From: an uncultured Methanobrevibacter sp.
GTDB taxonomy: Archaea; Methanobacteriota; Methanobacteria; Methanobacteriales; Methanobacteriaceae
Length of the DNA: 64,000 bases
Direction: 5' to 3'
Assembly: GCF_902774605.1 (NCBI RefSeq)
Contig: NZ_CACYJE010000003.1
Coordinates: 62,001-126,000, forward strand
In this document: piece by piece, positions 7,656-15,334 of the stretch
How the letters are laid out: each line of letters opens with the position of its first letter
How positions within the stretch are numbered: the stretch's first letter is position 1
Program-made: the position numbers and the translations under genes
The notes under the pieces: generated by a model
Told to the model about the DNA's origin: nothing
The model's database searches: none
What the model saw: only the letters and a program-made list of their open reading frames with translations

Positions 7656-8480
7656 ATGGATGAAAAATATGCTATCAAATTATTTGATGAATATAAAATC
7701 AGAACAAAATGGGATCCTGAAATCGAGGATTACTATTATTCAATAATAGACGTTATTGCAGTACTTACAGAAAGTAAAAACCCTAGTGCTTATTGGAGAA
7801 AATTAAAACAAAGATTATCTGAAGAATCTAATGAAAGTGTGACAAATTGTCACAGGTTGAAAATGCCTGCTAAAGATGGTAAAATGCGCGAAACTGATGT
7901 GGCAAATACCAAAGAATTATTACGCCTCATTCAGTCAGTCCCTTCACCAAAAGCAGAACCATTCAAACAATGGCTAGCCCAAATGGGTAAAGAAAGACTT
8001 GAAGAAATAGCAGACCCTGAAATTGCCATGCAAAGGGCAATCAATACCTATCGCGAAAAGGGCTACACCGAAGAATGGATAACCCAAAGAATGAGAAGTA
8101 TTGAAACCAGAAAGGAACTAACCGCCGAATGGAATAGGGTCGGAGTTAACGAAGGAATCGAATATGCAATATTAACAAATGATATCTCAAAAGCATGGTC
8201 TGGAATGTCAACAAAAGAATACAAACAATACAAAGGACTTAGAAAAGAGAGTTTAAGAGACAACATGACAAATCTTGAACTAATTTTTAACATGTTGGCA
8301 GAAGCATCAACAACCGAAATAAGCAAAGTTGAAAATCCCGATGGTTTTGAAGACAGCCGTGATGTTGCAAAACGTGGAGGAAACATTGCAGGAAATGCAA
8401 GGCAAGAACTTGAAGAAGTAACCGGCAAATCAGTCATCAGTAAAAAGAATTCTAAAAATCCTGAATTATTGGATGAATAA
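7656..8480 (+). CDS. Bro-N / DinD-like phage antirepressor-type protein
   Basis: 274 aa from ATG 7656, which follows GGAGGAG; the upstream in-frame TTG at 7638 overlaps that site and is rejected. The N-terminal 110 residues carry the Bro-N pattern: YYSIIDVIAVLTESKNPSAYW, then LKMPAKDGKMRETDVANT and LLRLIQSVPSPKAEPFKQW. The C-terminal part (GYTEEWITQRMRSIETRKEL, VEYAILTNDISKAWSGMS-like) resembles the DinD-type extension. Bro-N proteins bind DNA and are common in phages and mobile islands. The flanking repeats and toxin genes fit an accessory island. Target unknown. Confidence 0.75.
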   Translation: MDEKYAIKLFDEYKIRTKWDPEIEDYYYSIIDVIAVLTESKNPSAYWRKLKQRLSEESNESVTNCHRLKMPAKDGKMRETDVANTKELLRLIQSVPSPKAEPFKQWLAQMGKERLEEIADPEIAMQRAINTYREKGYTEEWITQRMRSIETRKELTAEWNRVGVNEGIEYAILTNDISKAWSGMSTKEYKQYKGLRKESLRDNMTNLELIFNMLAEASTTEISKVENPDGFEDSRDVAKRGGNIAGNARQELEEVTGKSVISKKNSKNPELLDE

Positions 8481-8513
8481 TTAATTCATCTACTTTTTTG
8501 TTTTTTAATAAAA

Positions 8514-8580
8514 TACGAATGTTCGTATAAAACATAGGATATTGTTGTCATACTTATCAAATTCAACCACTGAAAACTCA
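8514..8580 (+). repeat. Dispersed intergenic repeat, copy 2
   Basis: Begins with the perfect palindrome TACGAA-TG-TTCGTA (8514-8527), runs into TATAAAACATAGG, then GTTGTCATACTTAT and CCACTGAAAACTC. It lies between the convergent 3' ends of the Bro-N and zeta-like genes, so it is not an upstream operator of either neighbour. It matches copy 1 over about 60 bp and copy 3 more loosely. Confidence 0.6.
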
Positions 8581-8619
8581 AAAAAAAATTTATTTGTGAT
8601 AATTTAAATAATCCAAAAA

Positions 8620-9198
8620 TCAATTAACATATTCATTTATTCCTGTGAGCTTTTCAATATCAGAATAATCCCAATATTTGTTCTCCCAGTGATAGTACAC
8701 ATCTTTTCTTTTCTTGAAAATCCTGAATGGAACAGTAGTATTATCATAAATATGAACAATATCACAAATTTCAACCAATTCAGGAATTAATTTTAGTGCC
8801 TTATAATATCTTGATTTGATTTTATCTTCAGGAACAGGATGGCCGCCCATTGATTCCCTCATTCTCACTCTTGCCACATTAATTCTAAAATCAGAAGTTA
8901 AAACATAAATACATCTTATAAAAAATCCTTTTTCTTTAGCTTTTTTAAGCAAATTAATATTTCTATCAGTAGAAAGCACAGTTTCAAATGTAAAATCTTC
9001 AAAATTATCCAACATTGATTCTCTAAGTTCTTCAGCTTTAACTGCAGCTTCTAAATCACTGCACAAACTTGATTTTTTAATATCATCGGCATTAATGTAA
9101 ACACCAACAGTTCTGGCCATACGAGTTATTGTGGTCTTTCCACTACCGTTTGGACCTGCAAAAACAATGATTTCAGGAAGTCTTTCAGTCTTTGACAT
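8620..9198 (-). CDS. Zeta-toxin-like P-loop kinase
   Basis: 192 aa. The Walker A loop GPNGSGKTT (about residues 15-23), the NADDI substrate loop and the FETVLS motif are those of zeta toxins, which phosphorylate UDP-sugars or related nucleotides in toxin-antitoxin systems. RVRMRESMGGHPVPEDKI forms the lid-like region. ATG 9198 (MSKTERLP) follows GGAGAG; the ATG at 9213 is too close to that site. It overlaps the end of the 64-aa gene by 14 bp, so the two are coupled. A housekeeping small-molecule kinase is the alternative. Confidence 0.75.
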   Translation of the reverse strand: MSKTERLPEIIVFAGPNGSGKTTITRMARTVGVYINADDIKKSSLCSDLEAAVKAEELRESMLDNFEDFTFETVLSTDRNINLLKKAKEKGFFIRCIYVLTSDFRINVARVRMRESMGGHPVPEDKIKSRYYKALKLIPELVEICDIVHIYDNTTVPFRIFKKRKDVYYHWENKYWDYSDIEKLTGINEYVN

Positions 9199-9379
9199 AA
9201 ACTCTCCTTCCATCAGGATATTCTAAATAAGCGCATTTAGTTTCATCATCATAACCAGCAATAGGAAGTCCTTTAATTCTACATATTTCTTGATCAATTC
9301 TAATAGCTGCTTTAAATCTTTCAGTAAGCTCTTCATCAGAAATGCCACAAGTAGAATCCAATTCATTACCTTCAGTCAA
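9185..9379 (-). CDS. Small partner of the zeta-like kinase, probable antitoxin
   Basis: 64 aa, starting with TTG at 9379 seven bases after GGGAGG. It is acidic in its first half (TEGNELDSTCGISDEELTERF) and ends in a short beta-hairpin-like piece (AYLEYPDGRRVYVKD). No family is recognised with certainty. Placement directly ahead of, and overlapping, a zeta-like kinase is the standard antitoxin-first order. Antitoxin function is inferred from context alone. Confidence 0.6.
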   Translation of the reverse strand: MTEGNELDSTCGISDEELTERFKAAIRIDQEICRIKGLPIAGYDDETKCAYLEYPDGRRVYVKD

Positions 9380-9508
9380 AATAATTCCTCCCTATTTAAT
9401 TGTACTATAATCTATTAACTTCATTAATAATAAATATTTTTGAAGTGCGACTTTATGAAAAAACATCATATTTAAAATAATAGTTATTGATACAGCCAAC
9501 TGCTAAAC

Positions 9509-9580
9509 ACGAAACTGTTCGTACAAAACGTATGATATAGTTCGCAACCTTATCGATTTGAACTACTAAAACTCTGATGT
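9509..9580 (+). repeat. Dispersed intergenic repeat, copy 3
   Basis: ACGAA-ACTG-TTCGT (9509-9522), then ACAAAACGTATGATATAG, a second TTCG (9541-9544) and AACCTTATCGATTTGAAC ending near CTAAAACTC. The first 40 bases match the site upstream of msvR; the later half matches copies 1 and 2 loosely. It lies about 130 bp upstream of the antitoxin-like gene and just beyond the AAA ATPase stop. Confidence 0.5.
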
Positions 9581-9612
9581 AAAGATTAAATATAAATAGG
9601 AAAATTTACCAT

Positions 9613-10773
9613 CTAGTTAATTAAACCTGTTTCTTGATTAATCCTCAGATTTTGCAGATATAATTTGAAAAGATTGTTTTTTAATTTGTATTTGCCTCTT
9701 GATGGTTTGATTATCATGCTTTTGTTAACTAAATTTTTTAGCAATGCTGAAGGTTCTGAATTCAAGTTGGCGTTTTCCTTGATATAGGAATATGATAAAA
9801 TTGTTTCCTCACTTTCAGCCATTAAGCATAGTATTTTTCGCTCTTCTGTAGTGGATTTGCTGAATAATGATTTAAATTCACGTTGAGCCAAAATGTTTAA
9901 GGCATACTCGGATGCTTTTTCAAATTCGACCATTGTTACTTTATAATCATCATTATTTTCTTCAAAACAACTGTAAGCAAGGATTTGCATATAATATGGA
10001 ATTCCATTAGATAACTCATATATTTCCTTTAAGACATCCTCTTCAAAGAATACACTTTGTTCTTCAGCGGGAATGTTGATTGCATCACATACTTCACCAT
10101 AAGATAATGGTCCAATCAAATAAGGCTCGAAAATCCTTACTGCTGAGTCAAGTTTGTCCTGTATTTTATTGAAAATGTCTTCTGATCCTGTGGCTACGAA
10201 CATTATGTTTTTTCCTTTTAGATTTAATTCGACAAGTGCATTTTGCAATATGCTCAATATTTTCATTGTTTCATCATTGCTCATAATCCTTTGAAGATCA
10301 TCAAACAATAGAATTAATACAGGATTGTCAGCGCCCAACTCATCATATATCACGTTTAAAATTTTTTCAAAAGCCACAGCAGGACTGGTTTTAGGAATTT
10401 CGCGTGATACTGAAACTCCACCAATAAATGGTATATTAATACCTAATGAACTTATTTTCTCCCAAAAATGGCCAATATTAATATCTAATGTGTCAGAACA
10501 TTTTTCTATTATTAATGAATAAATATCTTCAAAATTTCCCTCTATTAATGGAATTCTAACTGAATATACATCATCAAGATTAGTTATTTTCTCTTGAAAT
10601 TTTAATAACAAAGATGTTTTTCCAATTCCTTTTGGCCCATATAATATTAAATGGCCCGGAACTCCCATTTTAGTTGAGTTATATATTTTTTCAAGTTCGT
10701 TTAATTCGTTTTCACGGCCGGTGAAATAGGATGGCAAGATTCCAGTTCGTTTTCTAAAAGGATTATTTTTCAT
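9613..10773 (-). CDS. Archaeal AAA ATPase with C-terminal winged helix
   Basis: 386 aa. ATG 10773 (MKNNPFRKR) follows GGAG; 10788 is an upstream alternative lacking an SD. FTGRENELNELEKIY is the usual entry motif of archaeal STAND-like ATPases. Walker A is YGPKGIGKTS (about residue 49) and Walker B LILLFDDLQ (about 165). A winged-helix-like end (ERKILCLMAESEETILSYSYIKENANL) follows. Members occur in mobile and defence islands of archaea, sometimes with nucleases; no nuclease domain is seen here. Two 58-bp repeats upstream suggest tight control. Confidence 0.8.
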   Translation of the reverse strand: MKNNPFRKRTGILPSYFTGRENELNELEKIYNSTKMGVPGHLILYGPKGIGKTSLLLKFQEKITNLDDVYSVRIPLIEGNFEDIYSLIIEKCSDTLDINIGHFWEKISSLGINIPFIGGVSVSREIPKTSPAVAFEKILNVIYDELGADNPVLILLFDDLQRIMSNDETMKILSILQNALVELNLKGKNIMFVATGSEDIFNKIQDKLDSAVRIFEPYLIGPLSYGEVCDAINIPAEEQSVFFEEDVLKEIYELSNGIPYYMQILAYSCFEENNDDYKVTMVEFEKASEYALNILAQREFKSLFSKSTTEERKILCLMAESEETILSYSYIKENANLNSEPSALLKNLVNKSMIIKPSRGKYKLKNNLFKLYLQNLRINQETGLIN

Positions 10774-10800
10774 GATTATAATCTCCAATAGTATAGTTCA

Positions 10801-10936
10801 TAAAAAACATAAAAAACATAAAAAAAATTTATGATTCTTATGTTTCTTATGTTTTTCAGAGTATTTAAAAATTCGCATTAAAAAACATAAAAAACATAAA
10901 AAAAATTTATGATTCTTATGTTTCTTATGTTTTTCA
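10801..10936. repeat. Two identical 58-bp palindromic direct repeats
   Basis: 10801-10858 and 10879-10936 are identical, with a 20-bp spacer (period 78). Each unit is itself an inverted repeat: AAAAACATAAAAAACATAA in the left arm and TTATGTTTCTTATGTTTTT in the right arm pair with one mismatch. They lie just upstream of the AAA ATPase start and between divergent genes, so operators for that ATPase or the F420H2 oxidase are likely. Only two units, so not a CRISPR array. Confidence 0.75.
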
Positions 10937-10985
10937 AAAATATGAAAATAATAATTATCTAGGAGAAATATTTTCAAAGAAAAAA

Positions 10986-11020
10986 TACGAACATTTCGTA
11001 TAAAACAAAACTATATATAA
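10986..11020 (+). promoter_or_regulatory. fpaA promoter with TACGAA/TTCGTA operator
   Basis: TACGAA-CAT-TTCGTA (10986-11000) is a perfect inverted repeat directly upstream of TATATATAA (11012-11020), the likely TATA box. A start of transcription about 25 bp further on would leave a leader of roughly 50 bases before the ATG at 11093. A protein on the palindrome would block TFB/TBP access, which is how MsvR is known to act in Methanothermobacter. Assignment to MsvR is inference. Confidence 0.55.
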
Positions 11021-11092
11021 TAATAAAAGCAAAGATAATATAAATTCATAGTTAACATTATGGATTAAAAAGATATAATGGAGATTTAAATA

Positions 11093-12319
11093 ATGAAAGC
11101 TAATGCACAAAAAATAGCTGATGGAGTATACTGGATCGGTGTGCTCGATTGGGACTTAAGAACCTACCACGGTTACACATTAGACGGAACCACCTACAAC
11201 GCTTACCTCGTTTTCGGTGAAGACAAAGTAGCATTAATCGACAATGCATACCCAGGCAAAACAAAAGAAATGATGGCACGTATCGACGATGCATTCGCAC
11301 AAGAAGGAAAAGAAGTCAAAGTTGACTACATCATCCAAAACCACGTTGAAAAAGACCACTCCGGTGTTTTAGTGGACTTACACAAAAGATTCCCAGAAGC
11401 ACCAATATACTGTACCGAAATTGCAGTTAAAGGATTGTTAAAACACTACCCATCATTAGAAGGCGCTGAATTCATCACTGTCGGAACCGGCGACAGCTTA
11501 GACGTTGGCGGAAGAACCTTAGCATTCCTCGATGCATTCCTCCTCCACTGGCCTGACAGCATGTTCACATTACTTGCCGATGAAACCGGAATCCTATTCC
11601 CTAACGATGCATTCGGTCAACACTTATGCTTCACACAAAGATTCTCAGATGAAATCCCAGAATACGTATTGATGGACGCTGCACAGAAATTCTACGCAAA
11701 CCTAATCACACCACTCTCAAAACTGGTTCTCAAAAAACTCAACGAAGTAGTTGAATTAGGTTTACTCGATCAGATCAAAATGATTGCACCATCCCACGGT
11801 CAAATCTGGACCGACCCAATGCAAATCATCGGAGCTTACCAAAACTGGGCAACAGGTGTATGTGAAGACAAAATCACAATCATTTACGACACCATGCACT
11901 ACTCAACCCAACAGATGGCTCACGAAATCGCTGAAGGTGCAATGAGCGAAGGATACGATGTTGAAATCTTCTTCCTCCATGAGGATGAAAGATCAGAAAT
12001 CGTTAAAAGCATCCTTACCAGTAAAGGTGTAGCTATCGGTGATCCTACAATCAACGATGTGCCATACCCAAGTATCGGGGACATCATGTACTACTTGAAA
12101 GGATTACTGTTCAACAGAACCGGTATCGAAAGAAAAGCAGTCACATTCGGTTCAATGGGTGGAAGAGGAGGAGCTCCTGCTAAACTCGCTGAAGAATTAG
12201 GAAACTGTGGATTCGATATTGTAGACACTCAGGAAATCTACTTTGTACCAACCGCTGATGAAGATGAAGCAAGCTACGAATTAGGTAAAAAATTAGCACA
12301 AGCATGTAAAGAATTATAA
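11093..12319 (+). CDS. fpaA: F420H2 oxidase (A-type flavodiiron protein)
   Basis: 408 aa, full length for the family. The metallo-beta-lactamase-like half (1-250) has the diiron ligands in NHVEKDHSG. The flavodoxin-like half (about 255-400) begins [20 protein letters not shown] and includes [10 protein letters not shown] for FMN. It reduces O2 to water using F420H2, protecting methanogens from oxygen. GGAG precedes the ATG. The rubrerythrin gene follows after 11 bp, an oxygen-defence operon like fpaA-rlp-rub of Methanothermobacter. Also named fprA. Confidence 0.92.
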   Translation: MKANAQKIADGVYWIGVLDWDLRTYHGYTLDGTTYNAYLVFGEDKVALIDNAYPGKTKEMMARIDDAFAQEGKEVKVDYIIQNHVEKDHSGVLVDLHKRFPEAPIYCTEIAVKGLLKHYPSLEGAEFITVGTGDSLDVGGRTLAFLDAFLLHWPDSMFTLLADETGILFPNDAFGQHLCFTQRFSDEIPEYVLMDAAQKFYANLITPLSKLVLKKLNEVVELGLLDQIKMIAPSHGQIWTDPMQIIGAYQNWATGVCEDKITIIYDTMHYSTQQMAHEIAEGAMSEGYDVEIFFLHEDERSEIVKSILTSKGVAIGDPTINDVPYPSIGDIMYYLKGLLFNRTGIERKAVTFGSMGGRGGAPAKLAEELGNCGFDIVDTQEIYFVPTADEDEASYELGKKLAQACKEL

Positions 12320-12330
12320 ATGGTGATAAT

Positions 12331-12744
12331 ATGGTTAAATACGAACATGAAATTGGAATTACAAAAGACACCCCTGTGGAAAACTATGTTGCAGGAAACT
12401 TCGAAGGAGAAACCAATGAAGTAGGAATCTACCTTGCAATGTCCAGACAAGCATCCCGTGAAGGCTATGGAGAATTAGCTGAAGTTTTCAAAAGATTAGC
12501 ATGGGAAGAAGCTGAACACGCAGCAAGATTCTGTGAAATGAACGGAATCATCAAGGACGACCTCAAAGCAAACATCGAATGGATGATGGGCGGAGAAAAA
12601 ATGGCTAACGCTGAGAAAAGAGAAGCAGCTGACAAGGCTGAAGAAGCCGGCATTGAAACCGCTGCTGATTTCTTCCGTGAAAGCTCAAAAGACGAAGGTC
12701 GCCACTACAAAATTTTGGAAGGAATCCTGGAAAGGTACTTCTAA
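12331..12744 (+). CDS. rbr: Rubrerythrin-type diiron protein without rubredoxin domain
   Basis: 137 aa, a four-helix ferritin-like domain. Diiron ligands are seen in [18 protein letters not shown] and SSKDEGRHY. The C-terminal rubredoxin domain of classic rubrerythrin is absent. Such short forms reduce peroxide with electrons from separate rubredoxins. GGTGAT lies 3 bases before the ATG, right after the fpaA stop, so the two are cotranscribed. A strong terminator follows. Confidence 0.88.
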   Translation: MVKYEHEIGITKDTPVENYVAGNFEGETNEVGIYLAMSRQASREGYGELAEVFKRLAWEEAEHAARFCEMNGIIKDDLKANIEWMMGGEKMANAEKREAADKAEEAGIETAADFFRESSKDEGRHYKILEGILERYF

Positions 12745-12747
12745 ACC

Positions 12748-12785
12748 GAAAGAATTTAATTATTCTTTCATCTTTTTCTTTTTTT
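12748..12785 (+). terminator. Terminator of the fpaA-rubrerythrin operon
   Basis: GAAAGAAT (12748-12755) and ATTCTTTC (12762-12769) form an 8-bp perfect stem with a 6-base loop. TCTTTTTCTTTTTTT follows directly, a good intrinsic terminator or U-tract stop. Confidence 0.75.
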
Positions 12786-12949
12786 AATAACATTTAATCG
12801 CTGATTTTTAAAAATATCATCTGGTAAATCCCCACAACCCACAATGGAAAAATTAATCACTCAGCATACGTCACATGAAAATATTTTGAAAAAAAGTATT
12901 AAAAAATAAATGTTAAAAATTAAATATATTTTTAGTGAAAAAATTATCA

Positions 12950-14080
12950 CTATAAAAAGCCAGCCACCAAGCTGAACACTATTATCATTGCCATTACCGC
13001 TGATATTGCATTCACAATCGGCTTATACTGATTTTCGGACAGTTTGTAGCTTAAGAGTATTTCAAGCATGTATCCTCCATCCAACGGTTTGAGTGGAAGC
13101 AGGTTGAACAGCCCTATTCCCAGGTTGAGCATTGCCACCCATTGGAAGAGCTCAAGAAGCTCGAATAAAACCCATGGCAGTGAGCCTAAGCTATCGTTTA
13201 CCAGCTCGAAATGCTTGTTTGCCTGTATTCCGAAAAATCCCTTGGATTCGTTTGACGGGTTCTTGTCCAACACTATCGAATATGTTCCCTGATCCGTCTG
13301 GACGCTGACATTGTCCCCCGGCTTGAATGAACCTATGATGTTTACATATGATTCTGAATCGTTGACCTTCTGATTGTCGATTGCCTCTATAACCATTCCT
13401 TCCTTTAGGATTCCGTTTGACGGTGACTCCTCAACCACGCGGTCGATGGCAATTCCATCCTCTGCAAAGTAATGGGGAATTCCCATTGAAACCAATGATA
13501 CAAGCAACAGTGCTATTACCGCCAATGTGATGTTTGCAACGGATCCTGCAGCATACACCCTTAATCGTGATGTTCTTTTGGCGCTTTTAAGCTCCTCCTC
13601 ATCGGGCTCGACGAATGCCCCGGGGATGATTGCGAACAATAGCAATCCGATTGACTTGATTGAAATCTTTTCGCCAACGGACTGCACACCGTGTGAGAAT
13701 TCATGAACCACGAGCACGGTTGCAAGGGCTATCAATCCGTATATGAACGGTATGTAGATTGATGAGCCGGGCATTTCAACCCCCGGTATGACGATTGAAA
13801 CTGCTGGCGTGTCGAAGACTGTCGGCAGCGTTGACACTAGCGTGTAGGTTATGAATATCATGGCGCCGAAGGCTACAATCACTCCAATGTTCATGTACCA
13901 GCGCCAGAATCTTGGTGATAGGTTGTTTATTCTGGATATGAGTCCCCTTAGGCGTTGTGTCTTCCACATTATCACTGGGAAGTTCAAATCCACCCCATGT
14001 GTGGAGAGTTTTTCATGGAACACACCGACCAATATCCAGATGACAGCAAAAGCTATCAAATAATAGTAAATCCCATTCAT
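12950..14080 (-). CDS. Site-2 protease-like M50 membrane metalloprotease with PDZ
   Basis: About 376 aa. ATG 14080 (MNGIYYYL) follows GAGGT; the upstream ATG at 14116 lies inside moeA. Several membrane helices are visible. The zinc motif HEFSHG (VVHEFSHGVQS) and the second metal-ligand motif NLLPLKPLDGG are intact. A PDZ domain lies between (VVEESPSNGILKEGMVIEAI). M50 enzymes cut transmembrane substrates, often in regulated proteolysis of signalling proteins. Substrate unknown. It follows moeA closely and may be cotranscribed. Confidence 0.85.
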   Translation of the reverse strand: MNGIYYYLIAFAVIWILVGVFHEKLSTHGVDLNFPVIMWKTQRLRGLISRINNLSPRFWRWYMNIGVIVAFGAMIFITYTLVSTLPTVFDTPAVSIVIPGVEMPGSSIYIPFIYGLIALATVLVVHEFSHGVQSVGEKISIKSIGLLLFAIIPGAFVEPDEEELKSAKRTSRLRVYAAGSVANITLAVIALLLVSLVSMGIPHYFAEDGIAIDRVVEESPSNGILKEGMVIEAIDNQKVNDSESYVNIIGSFKPGDNVSVQTDQGTYSIVLDKNPSNESKGFFGIQANKHFELVNDSLGSLPWVLFELLELFQWVAMLNLGIGLFNLLPLKPLDGGYMLEILLSYKLSENQYKPIVNAISAVMAMIIVFSLVAGFL

Positions 14081-14096
14081 TAAAATACCTCTTTGC

Positions 14097-15314
14097 CTAC
14101 CAAAGTAGTGAATCAAAGAAGACTACGTCAACTATATCATCCTTCTGGTATCCTTCATCATTCTCGTCGATGATGATATAGCTGTTCGCCTCAACCATTG
14201 AGCGAATGATACCGGAACCCCTGTTGAGCACATGCTTTGCATGAGTCTCGTCACTTACCGCACGGATGAAATCTGTACGTCCCAACTGTGAAGGAATCTT
14301 CAGCTGAGAGGTTCTCTTGACAATATTGAAATCAAATGACCTTCCCTGCATCTCAAACAGGTACTTTCTAGCAAGAACATCGAACTGAGACATTGCAGCT
14401 ACAGGCTGACCGGATAAAGTGAAAATAACTTTTCCATTAATAACACCTGCACCGGCAGGCTTGCCAGGTCTCATCGCTATGCCATGGAATAGTATTTCAC
14501 CAAGGTCATCCACAACATCCAAAACGACATCCCCCTTACTGATGGCGGTGCCTCCAGTGGTCATTATGACATCATACTCCTCGCTGGCTTTCAATACGGC
14601 TTCCTTAACCTCTTCAAAGGTGTCGCCTGCATGTCCGATTTCGCAGATTGCACCGGAATCCTCAATCATCGCCTTGATTGTGAATTGATTGGAATTGATG
14701 ATTTTAGCCTTGTCTATTTCCTCCTTGGTAGGCTCGACAAGCTCGTTTCCAGTAATGATGAGCTTAACGGTAGGTTTCTTGAATACCTTGACTGTATCAT
14801 AGCCTGCTGATGCTATCAGACCCAATTCCTGATAGCGGATGAAAGTGTTCTTGGATAGGATCTTTTCCCCTTTCTTGATGTCCTCTGATTTGGGGGAAAC
14901 GTTCTCTCCAGGAGTGACCTGTGAATAGATGGTCAGGTCATCGCCGTCAGTGGTGGTGTACTCCTTCATCAAAACCGCATTTGCTCCGTCAGGTATAGGT
15001 GCCCCTGTGGCTATGACTATTGCCTCGTTTTCACCGACTGTCTTTGCTGAAAAGTCCCCTGCCCCAATGGCATCTACAATCTTGAATTCCTTCGGATTGG
15101 ATTGGGATGCTCCAAAGGTATCTTCAGCAATCAGTGCAAAACCATCCATAGCAGATTTGTCAAATGGAGGGGAATCGTGAAATGCCATAATGTCCTCGGC
15201 AAGAACCCTCTTGTGGGCTTCAGCGATTGGAATTTCCTCTATGTCTGTGACTTTCTGATTGTCCTGCAATAGTTTTACAGCATTTTTTAATGAATCCAGC
15301 TTAGATAAAAACAT
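14097..15314 (-). CDS. moeA: Molybdopterin molybdenumtransferase
   Basis: 405 aa, full-length MoeA. Landmarks are SPPFDKSAMDGFA, the ATGAPIPDGAN loop, the MoCF domain TTGGTAISKGD and ALSGQPVA-like TLSGQPVAAMSQFD. It inserts molybdate (or tungstate) into adenylated molybdopterin, needed by formylmethanofuran dehydrogenase and formate dehydrogenase. GGGGGAG precedes the ATG. It lies 20 bp after purL on the same strand. Confidence 0.93.
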   Translation of the reverse strand: MFLSKLDSLKNAVKLLQDNQKVTDIEEIPIAEAHKRVLAEDIMAFHDSPPFDKSAMDGFALIAEDTFGASQSNPKEFKIVDAIGAGDFSAKTVGENEAIVIATGAPIPDGANAVLMKEYTTTDGDDLTIYSQVTPGENVSPKSEDIKKGEKILSKNTFIRYQELGLIASAGYDTVKVFKKPTVKLIITGNELVEPTKEEIDKAKIINSNQFTIKAMIEDSGAICEIGHAGDTFEEVKEAVLKASEEYDVIMTTGGTAISKGDVVLDVVDDLGEILFHGIAMRPGKPAGAGVINGKVIFTLSGQPVAAMSQFDVLARKYLFEMQGRSFDFNIVKRTSQLKIPSQLGRTDFIRAVSDETHAKHVLNRGSGIIRSMVEANSYIIIDENDEGYQKDDIVDVVFFDSLLW

Positions 15315-15334
15315 TCAACTCCCCCAGTAAATAT

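Noticed and set aside
10801-10936. Two direct repeats as a CRISPR array
   Set aside because: Only two units, 58 bp long, AT-rich and internally palindromic, with a 20-bp spacer and no cas genes nearby.
12335-12360. ATACGAACAT at the rubrerythrin start as another MsvR-type site
   Set aside because: No TTCGT arm follows and the bases are codons of the conserved N-terminus KYEHEIG.
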